5,620 nt of DNA, taken from positions 1-5,620 of the forward strand of contig MVRB01000221.1 of the NCBI GenBank assembly GCA_002067635.1. Direction: 5' to 3'. The notes beneath the pieces were generated by a model. That model had not been told where the DNA came from. It was given only the letters and a program-made list of their open reading frames with translations, and made no database searches. This document shows, piece after piece, positions 1-3,795 of this stretch; position 1 is the first letter of the stretch, and each line of letters begins with the position of its first letter. Position numbers and translations under genes: made by a program. Origin of the DNA: Methanomassiliicoccales archaeon PtaU1.Bin030 (lineage in GTDB: Archaea; Thermoplasmatota; Thermoplasmata; Methanomassiliicoccales; Methanomassiliicoccaceae).

Positions 1-1
1 T

Positions 2-643
2 CTGACCACCAGGCTCGACCCCAATGAGATCGATAAGGAGGCTCACAACATCGACGTGCTGTGGGAGTACCCCCTCGAGTTCTACCAGGCATGCATGGAG
101 TACAAGCACCCCAAGGAGATAGATTCCATAATGGACCAGGTCTCGGGGAGGATCGGCTCCACCCTGCAGTACGAGAGCTTCGGCTTCACCCACGACACAA
201 TGGACATCTCGGAGGGACCTAGGGAGTCCGCGTACAAGACCCTGGAGACGATGATCGACAAGATGAACGCCCAGCTGGAGCTGGCCCGCAAGATCCGGGC
301 CGTGGACGCCAAGGACGTGGTCTACCGCGTGATCACCAAGCACTTCCTGCCGGACATGATCGGGAACCTGAAGTCCTTCTCCTCGCAGTCGCTGCGCTGC
401 ACCAAGTGCGGTGAGAAGTACCGGCGCATCCCTCTCTGTGGCCACTGTTACTGCGGCAACAACCTCACCCTCACGGTTCACGAGAAGAGCGTCAAGAAGT
501 ACCTTGACATCACCAAGGAGATCAGCGAGAAGTTCGAGCTGGACACCTACACCCAGCAGCGCATAGCCATCGTCGAGGAGTCCATGAGGTCACTGTTCCA
601 GTCCGATAAGGTGAAGAGATGCAAGCTTACCGACTTCATGTGA
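2..643 (+). CDS. polC: DNA polymerase II (PolD) large subunit DP2, C-terminal part (5' end outside window)
   Basis: This is the catalytic large subunit of the heterodimeric archaeal D-family replicative polymerase. The reading frame is open from base 2, so the gene begins upstream of the window; 213 residues are present. The family signature is seen at residues 1-28, TRLDP followed by HNID and WEYPLEFYQA. A zinc-finger region follows at about 133-151 (CTKC, then YRRIPL and a Cys cluster). A conserved tail (KKYL, QQRI, SLFQSDKVK) ends in KLTDFM, which resembles the PCNA-interacting/DP1-contact tail of DP2 proteins. The catalytic carboxylates would lie upstream. The second half of the Zn finger is unusual: the Cys at 146, 149 and 151 (LCGHCYCG) replace the expected single C-x2-C pair. 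The gene ends in TGA and converges on the rubredoxin gene. Identification is confident; any N-terminal features or intein cannot be judged. Confidence 0.95.
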   Translation: MTTRLDPNEIDKEAHNIDVLWEYPLEFYQACMEYKHPKEIDSIMDQVSGRIGSTLQYESFGFTHDTMDISEGPRESAYKTLETMIDKMNAQLELARKIRAVDAKDVVYRVITKHFLPDMIGNLKSFSSQSLRCTKCGEKYRRIPLCGHCYCGNNLTLTVHEKSVKKYLDITKEISEKFELDTYTQQRIAIVEESMRSLFQSDKVKRCKLTDFM

Positions 644-686
644 AGCATTTAGAATTGCTAAGGAAAGTGAAAAGGATAAGGGTATT

Positions 687-706
687 ATAGGCCCTGGCGG
701 GCCTGT
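687..706. terminator. Hairpin between convergent polC and rubredoxin genes, possible terminator
   Basis: AGGCCC (689-694) and GGGCCT (699-704) form a perfect 6-bp stem around a TGGC tetraloop. In the + strand RNA two more pairs (one G-U) extend the stem to 687-706. It lies midway between the polC stop and the rubredoxin stop. On the minus strand it is followed by a pyrimidine-rich stretch (681-661) containing CCTTTTC. Archaeal termination depends mainly on U-rich tracts, so the hairpin may instead be a 3'-end stabiliser or a barrier to opposing transcription. Confidence 0.4.
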
Positions 707-716
707 TCAATGATCT

Positions 717-899
717 TCAGCCGCCCATGACGGAGGCGAAGCTCATCATGCTGCTCGCAGGGGTGTTGCAGTATGGGCAGACCCAATCCTCGGGCAGGTC
801 CTCGAAGGCAGTTCCAGGAGCGATCCCGTGCTCGGGGTCCCCCTTCTCCGGGTCATAAATATATCCGCAGATCGGGCAAACGTACTTGTCCATTTCCAT
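717..899 (-). CDS. Rubredoxin
   Basis: This is a 60-residue one-iron electron-transfer protein of the cytoplasm, usually serving peroxide/superoxide or oxygen detoxification enzymes and other redox partners in anaerobes. The two iron-binding knuckles are visible: YVCPICGYIYDP at residues 7-18 and DWVCPYCNTP near residue 40, with the conserved GDPEHGIAPGT and FEDLPEDW segments between them. Length is normal. In the second knuckle the usual CPxCG is CPYCN and the common following Lys is absent; the tail is Met/Ser-rich (SSMMSFASVMGG). The ATG at 899 is chosen because GGAGG lies exactly 7 nt upstream. An ATG at 947 would fall in the probable TATA box, and the ATG at 893 has worse spacing. The gene appears monocistronic, downstream of and co-oriented with the rpoD operon. 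The partner enzyme is not in the window. Confidence 0.93.
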   Translation of the reverse strand: MEMDKYVCPICGYIYDPEKGDPEHGIAPGTAFEDLPEDWVCPYCNTPASSMMSFASVMGG

Positions 900-906
900 C
901 TTTGAT

Positions 907-911
907 CCTCC
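907..911 (-). promoter_or_regulatory. Shine-Dalgarno site of the rubredoxin gene
   Basis: GGAGG on the minus strand is followed by a 7-nt spacer and ATG at 899. The same GGAGG-7-start geometry occurs before rps11 and rps13. This decides the rubredoxin start against the longer frame that opens at 947. Confidence 0.8.
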
Positions 912-945
912 CTGTTGTCCTAGGTAGTTATTGATTTGTTTCAAC

Positions 946-958
946 ATATATCTAAATT
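946..958 (-). promoter_or_regulatory. Candidate TATA box for rubredoxin
   Basis: The minus strand reads AATTTAGATATAT, an AT-rich element resembling an archaeal TATA box. An initiation site about 25 nt downstream would fall near 922-926 and leave a leader of about 25 nt carrying the SD site. A second AT-rich element (ATTTAAATAA on the minus strand, near 1058-1067) is an alternative that would give a leader of well over 100 nt. No distinct purine-rich BRE is evident, so confidence is limited. Confidence 0.4.
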
Positions 959-1073
959 GTCCATGAATTTTTACACGGGGCTCGGAGATGGGGAAAACTG
1001 ACTATGCTAGCTATACAAGTGAGCATTAATGAATAGAATGCGACATCGAAGCTGTTTATTATTTAAATGATCT

Positions 1074-1085
1074 AAAGAAAATTAA
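1074..1085 (-). terminator. T-rich tract, probable terminator of the rps13-rps4-rps11-rpoD operon
   Basis: Starting 15 nt after the rpoD stop, the minus strand reads TTAATTTTCTTT, preceded by CTTCCTC. U-rich tracts without an essential hairpin are the main intrinsic termination signal of archaeal RNA polymerase. Its position just after rpoD and before a gene with its own promoter candidate suggests the operon ends here. The rest of 960-1073 is AT-rich DNA in which I see no gene. Confidence 0.5.
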
Positions 1086-1100
1086 GAGGAAGTAAGGCGT

Positions 1101-1940
1101 TTAGCCCTCTATAAGGGTGCTGACATCCTCTCGGAAGTCATCGAACTTCTTCTCCAGGACCTCGAAGGCCTTGCGGAGGGTGTCGCGCGAGGACATGGAC
1201 CCATCGGTCTCGAACTCGAAGATGAACTTCCTGTCATCACCGTGAATGCTGATAGCGTTCTTGATACAGGCATCCACGCAGGCGCCGCACAGTATGCAGG
1301 CCTCCAGGTTCGCGACCACGACCTTTCCGTCCTTCTTCTCCAGGACCCCCCGTGGGCAGACCTTGACGCAGTCCGCGGAGGCGTCGCACTTGCCGGGATC
1401 GATGGTCACTGTCGGATAATAGCGGTAGCCGCAACCGGAAGTGACCTGCCACTTGGCGTGGCGCTTGGCGGTGCCCAGCTCCGCCGAGGCGTAGATGAGC
1501 AACGCCTGCTTGGGACCCAGCTTCACTATGGGGATCAGCTCGTCCTTCACACGCAATTCCTGGCCGCCGAGCGGCTCCAGGTCTCCGGAGTACACGTCGC
1601 ACGGCCCCTTCTTGTTGAGGGAGTACATGATGGTGCAGTTTGGGCACCCCTCGCCCTCGCAGGTGCACTTGTCCTTGAAAACATACAGGTCGGGGTCGGT
1701 GGGGATAGGTATGAGCCCCAGGCGGTGAGAGATGATCTCATCGAACAGCGGACTGACGCTCTCGCATTCCTTCCCGTCCTCGTCCCGGATGGGACCCAGG
1801 TGGAACTCGACGGTCTCGATTGCCATCTTGGGGACCTCGGTCATGAGCGTCCGCCTCAAAGCGTTCGCCATGTCGGGGCGTATGCCCGAGATTACGAACT
1901 TAGCATGGTTATCTGCCAGGTCGATGATCTTCAGGTCCAT
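1101..1940 (-). CDS. rpoD: DNA-directed RNA polymerase subunit D (Rpo3) with Zn and ferredoxin-like motifs
   Basis: This is the archaeal homologue of bacterial alpha N-terminal domain and eukaryotic Rpb3; with subunit L it forms the assembly platform of RNA polymerase. It has 279 residues. The N-terminal dimerisation domain is clear (FVISGIRPDMANALRRTLMTEVP, residues 15-37). C92, C94, C99 and C102 match the Zn-binding spacing of Rpb3. A ferredoxin-like insert spans about 180-232. Its second motif has all four Cys (215, 218, 221, 225). The first reads C185, S188, C191, C195-P, with Ser where the second Cys is expected, so one cluster has a full ligand set and the other has only three Cys. The C-terminal part (FEFETDGSMSSRDTLRKAFEVL) returns to the dimerisation fold. 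The ATG start has GAGGT 7 nt upstream, overlapping the rps11 stop, so translation is probably coupled. This is the last gene of the operon. Confidence 0.97.
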   Translation of the reverse strand: MDLKIIDLADNHAKFVISGIRPDMANALRRTLMTEVPKMAIETVEFHLGPIRDEDGKECESVSPLFDEIISHRLGLIPIPTDPDLYVFKDKCTCEGEGCPNCTIMYSLNKKGPCDVYSGDLEPLGGQELRVKDELIPIVKLGPKQALLIYASAELGTAKRHAKWQVTSGCGYRYYPTVTIDPGKCDASADCVKVCPRGVLEKKDGKVVVANLEACILCGACVDACIKNAISIHGDDRKFIFEFETDGSMSSRDTLRKAFEVLEKKFDDFREDVSTLIEG

Positions 1941-1950
1941 GTCTGCAACC

Positions 1951-2334
1951 TCAGACCCTCCGGCCTCTTCTGCCGCCCTTCTTCTTGGTCCCGTCGTGGG
2001 GGATAGGGGTCACGTCCTCGATGCGGCCTATCTTCATTCCGGCACGGGCCAGGGCCCTGATGGCGGCCTGAGCACCGGGACCGGGGGAGGTGGCCTTGTT
2101 CCCGCCTGGGGCGCGGACCTTGACATGGATCCCTTCGATGCCCTTCTCCTTGGCTATCTCCGCGACCTTCTCCGCAGCCCTCATGGCCGCGTAGGGAGAG
2201 GACTCGTCCTTGGCCGCCTTGACCACCATTCCTCCGGTGGCCTTGGTGATGGTCTCCGCACCCGTGACGTCGGTCAAGGTGATGATGATGTTATTGTAGC
2301 TTGCATAGATGTGCGCGATACCCCACTTTCCCAT
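1951..2334 (-). CDS. rps11: Small-subunit ribosomal protein uS11
   Basis: This 30S platform protein contacts the 16S rRNA near the E site and the mRNA exit side. It has 127 residues, normal for archaea. The family core is unmistakable: GIAHIYASYNNIIITLTD at 5-22, and then KVRAPGGNKATSPGPGAQAAIRALA at 72-96, given here in outline. The basic tail begins at PHDGTKKKGGRRGRRV. I place the start at the ATG at 2334, 2 nt after the rps4 TGA, because GGAGG (2342-2346) lies 7 nt before it. A GTG two codons upstream overlaps the rps4 stop but sits only 1 nt from the SD. The SD lies inside the last codons of rps4, suggesting coupled translation. Confidence 0.97.
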   Translation of the reverse strand: MGKWGIAHIYASYNNIIITLTDVTGAETITKATGGMVVKAAKDESSPYAAMRAAEKVAEIAKEKGIEGIHVKVRAPGGNKATSPGPGAQAAIRALARAGMKIGRIEDVTPIPHDGTKKKGGRRGRRV

Positions 2335-2336
2335 GT

Positions 2337-3029
2337 TCACTCCTCCTTGGACTCGGCGGCCAGGTCAGGAAGATCTGCTGGGGCGCCCTCATCTTCGACC
2401 ACGTCTGCCGCGACCTTCTTCAGAACCTTCTCCACCTTCTCAAGCTGGGAGTTGACCTTATCCTCCACTATGGGTGCAGGGGCCTCCACGGGCCTCTCCT
2501 TCTGCACTCCGGTCCTGACAGGATGCATCTCGTTGGAGATGGGCGAGAGAGCGTTGTATGCGATCTTCTCCTCCTCGCTCCTCTTAACGATGTAACCAGG
2601 AATAGTGACCTTGCGCCCATCGATGGCGACATGGCCGTGCACGATGAGCTGCCTGGCCTGCTTGCAGGTGGCTGCTAGACCCTTCCTCTGAACCATGGTC
2701 TGGAGCCTGCGGTTGAGCACGGCTTCCGGAGTAAGACCGAGGACATCATCGAGGGTGCTTCCGTCCATGGGCAGGAGGCCCATGCGGCCGCACTTCTTCA
2801 GCAGGAGGCTCGCCTCCAGCTTGGCCTGTTCATCGTTCAAGCGAACGCGGGCCTGTAGCTGCTTGGACTGGTTCCTCAGGTTCCTGAGCACCGCCTGTGC
2901 CTTCCACAGCTCCCGCTTGCTCTTCAAGCCGAACGCATTGCATATCTCGGTCTCGGTCTTGATCCTCTCTCCTCTCCAGGGGTGAGAGGGAGCGTCGAAA
3001 GACCTCCGAGAGAACTTCGGATCTCCCAT
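2337..3029 (-). CDS. rps4: Small-subunit ribosomal protein uS4
   Basis: This is a primary 16S rRNA-binding protein that nucleates 30S assembly, and in bacteria it is also the autogenous repressor of the equivalent operon. It has 230 residues. The archaeal N-terminus is seen (MGDPKFSRRSFDAPSHPW), followed by a helical region (LWKAQAVLRNLRNQ). The S4 RNA-binding domain spans about 105-155 (LNRRLQTMVQRKGLA, ARQLIVHGHVAIDGRKV, PGYIV). After the core, residues from about 171 to 230 form a Glu/Ala/Pro-rich low-complexity acidic tail ending AAESKEE, which makes the protein longer than a compact archaeal uS4. The ATG is preceded by AGGTG with a 5-nt spacer. The gap to rps13 is 23 nt. The rps11 SD is embedded in the last codons of this gene. 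Confidence 0.97.
   Translation of the reverse strand: MGDPKFSRRSFDAPSHPWRGERIKTETEICNAFGLKSKRELWKAQAVLRNLRNQSKQLQARVRLNDEQAKLEASLLLKKCGRMGLLPMDGSTLDDVLGLTPEAVLNRRLQTMVQRKGLAATCKQARQLIVHGHVAIDGRKVTIPGYIVKRSEEEKIAYNALSPISNEMHPVRTGVQKERPVEAPAPIVEDKVNSQLEKVEKVLKKVAADVVEDEGAPADLPDLAAESKEE
2342..2346 (-). promoter_or_regulatory. Shine-Dalgarno site of rps11 inside the end of rps4
   Basis: GGAGG on the minus strand spans the final Glu codons of rps4 and lies 7 nt from the ATG at 2334 but only 1 nt from the overlapping GTG at 2340. This supports the ATG as the rps11 start and ties rps11 translation to ribosomes finishing rps4. Confidence 0.75.
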
Positions 3030-3052
3030 TTTAACACCTGCTCAATTGTTCC

Positions 3053-3628
3053 TTACTTCTTCTCAGAAGAGGGCGAGGAGCCAGGCTGCTGGGCCTTCTG
3101 CCTGCTGACCCCCATAGTAAGGCCAGTCCTTCCGTTGGACCGGGTCCTCTGACCACGAACCTTCTGTCCCTGCTCGTGCCTTACGCCCTTGTAGCATCTG
3201 ATCATCTTCATACGGTTGATGTCGTCCTTCCTGACGATGTCAAGGTCCACGCCGAAGATGTGCATGTCCTCACCCGTCTCAACATCGTTCTGCCTGTTGA
3301 CCGCCCACGAGGGAGCGAACTCGGGGTAGCTGGCGATGAGCTTCTCTATGGCATCGGTCTGGGCCTCGGACAGGTTACCCATCTTCTCGGAGGGCTTTAT
3401 GCCGGTTCTCTTCGCGATTACGGCAGCGACCCTAGGACCCACGCCCTTGACGTTCTGGATGCCCATGAGGACGGACTTATTGCCGTCTATATCGCTGTTC
3501 ATGATGCGGACTATGTAGCGGAAGTTCTCATCTACCTTCTTCTCTACAGGCTTCTCCGCCTTCTCCTTCTTCGCCTTCTCCTTCTTCTCGGCCTTTTGTG
3601 GTTTTTCCTGTCCTTCAGGTTGCGCCAA
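3053..3628 (-). CDS. rps13: Small-subunit ribosomal protein uS13 with Lys/Glu-rich N-terminal extension
   Basis: This 30S head protein contacts the P-site tRNA and the inter-subunit bridges. It has 191 residues. The core begins near residue 35 (FRYIVRIMNSDIDGNKSV), followed by the helix-two-turn-helix segment (IQNVKGVGPRVAAVIAKRTG, 57-76). The basic tail YKGVRHEQGQKVRGQRTRS..GRTG lies at 146-169. Residues 1-34 form a Lys/Glu/Ala-rich extension (EKKEKAKKEKAEKPVEKK) that makes the protein longer than the usual archaeal form; the tail SSPSSEKK is also low in complexity. The start codon is TTG: no ATG or GTG lies between it and the core in a plausible context, and GGAGG sits exactly 7 nt upstream. 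It is the first gene of the rps13-rps4-rps11-rpoD operon and follows a structured leader. Confidence 0.96.
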   Translation of the reverse strand: MAQPEGQEKPQKAEKKEKAKKEKAEKPVEKKVDENFRYIVRIMNSDIDGNKSVLMGIQNVKGVGPRVAAVIAKRTGIKPSEKMGNLSEAQTDAIEKLIASYPEFAPSWAVNRQNDVETGEDMHIFGVDLDIVRKDDINRMKMIRCYKGVRHEQGQKVRGQRTRSNGRTGLTMGVSRQKAQQPGSSPSSEKK

Positions 3629-3635
3629 AGAGCTA

Positions 3636-3640
3636 CCTCC
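3636..3640 (-). promoter_or_regulatory. Shine-Dalgarno site of rps13, with TTG start
   Basis: GGAGG on the minus strand, spacer TAGCTCT, then TTG at 3628. The strong SD with the standard 7-nt spacing in this window supports the rare TTG start. The surrounding TTGGAGG also repeats the 3' arm (AATGGAG) of the leader hairpin at 3660-3687. Confidence 0.75.
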
Positions 3641-3659
3641 AATGAAATTGAACGATTAT

Positions 3660-3687
3660 CTCCATTCTATGAATATAGTTAATGGAG
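3660..3687 (-). promoter_or_regulatory. Leader hairpin at the predicted 5' end of the rps13 operon mRNA
   Basis: CTCCATT (3660-3666) pairs perfectly with AATGGAG (3681-3687). Inside, CTAT (3667-3670) pairs with ATAG (3675-3678) around a four-base loop, leaving a two-base bulge (3679-3680). The result is an 11-bp bulged stem, with the two paired blocks read directly from the sequence. If initiation occurs about 25 nt after the predicted TATA box, the transcript starts at or next to this hairpin. A bulged hairpin in the leader of an operon containing uS4 and uS13 could be a ribosomal-protein operator or a 5' stabiliser; that role is inference. Confidence 0.5.
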
Positions 3688-3742
3688 CGTCTCCCCTACA
3701 CGCAAGTCCCTATTTAATCGTTTCCCTACGGCGAGACGCTCC
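3684..3742. repeat. 10-bp perfect inverted repeat flanking and centred on the rps13 promoter
   Basis: GGAGCGTCTC (3684-3693) and GAGACGCTCC (3733-3742) are exact reverse complements. Two further inner pairs (3695-3696 with 3730-3731) follow one C-C mismatch. The arms enclose 39 bp, and their midpoint (3713) falls inside the predicted TATA element. One arm lies just upstream of the BRE and the other over the predicted initiation site. The 3684-3687 bases are shared with the leader hairpin. Confidence 0.75.
3711..3725 (-). promoter_or_regulatory. BRE/TATA promoter of the rps13-rps4-rps11-rpoD operon
   Basis: The minus strand reads GGAAACG followed by ATTAAATA, a good match in form to an archaeal purine-rich BRE next to a TATA box. 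Initiation about 25 nt downstream would be near 3686-3690, giving a leader of about 60 nt that holds the hairpin at 3660-3687 and the rps13 SD. A weaker TATA-like stretch (CTATATTC, 3671-3678) inside the leader is an alternative. Confidence 0.6.
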
Positions 3743-3752
3743 CGCGTGCATT

Positions 3753-3769
3753 GCTGGAAGGGCTCCAGC
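3753..3769 (-). terminator. GC-rich hairpin in the alaS 3' region
   Basis: GCTGGA (3753-3758) and TCCAGC (3764-3769) form a perfect 6-bp stem with a 5-nt loop. It is the second of two hairpins after the alaS stop. No U-tract follows directly, so it is more likely a 3'-end structure or processing site than a classical archaeal terminator. Confidence 0.35.
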
Positions 3770-3771
3770 GA

Positions 3772-3788
3772 CACTCTCCCGGCGAGTG
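3772..3788 (-). terminator. Hairpin 7 nt after the alaS stop
   Basis: CACTC (3772-3776) and GAGTG (3784-3788) pair around a 7-nt loop immediately after the alaS stop codon, separated by two bases from the next hairpin. Together they may mark the alaS transcript end. No U-tract follows. Confidence 0.3.
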
Positions 3789-3795
3789 CCGGACC

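Noticed and set aside
900..947. Upstream ATG at 947 as the rubredoxin start
   Set aside because: It would add 16 residues not typical of rubredoxin, it overlaps the probable TATA box, and the SD favours 899.
950..1100. Possible small gene or RNA gene in the rubredoxin-rpoD spacer
   Set aside because: Only very short frames occur, without an SD, and no tRNA-like fold or strong hairpin is visible.
1242..2006. Long open frame of 254 codons opposite rpoD and rps11
   Set aside because: It lies antisense to two clearly conserved genes, has no SD, and its protein shows no recognisable family; GC-rich codon bias leaves such frames open.
2335..2340. GTG at 2340 as the rps11 start
   Set aside because: Only 1 nt separates it from the SD, while the ATG at 2334 has the usual 7-nt spacing and the normal MGKWGIAHIY start.
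1732..2595. 287-codon + strand frame across rpoD, rps11 and rps4
   Set aside because: Antisense shadow of three ribosomal/polymerase genes with low-complexity translation and no start signals.
3176..3682. 168-codon + strand frame opposite rps13 with a leucine-rich run that looks membrane-like
   Set aside because: The leucine run is the reverse complement of the Lys/Glu-rich codons of uS13, not a real membrane segment.
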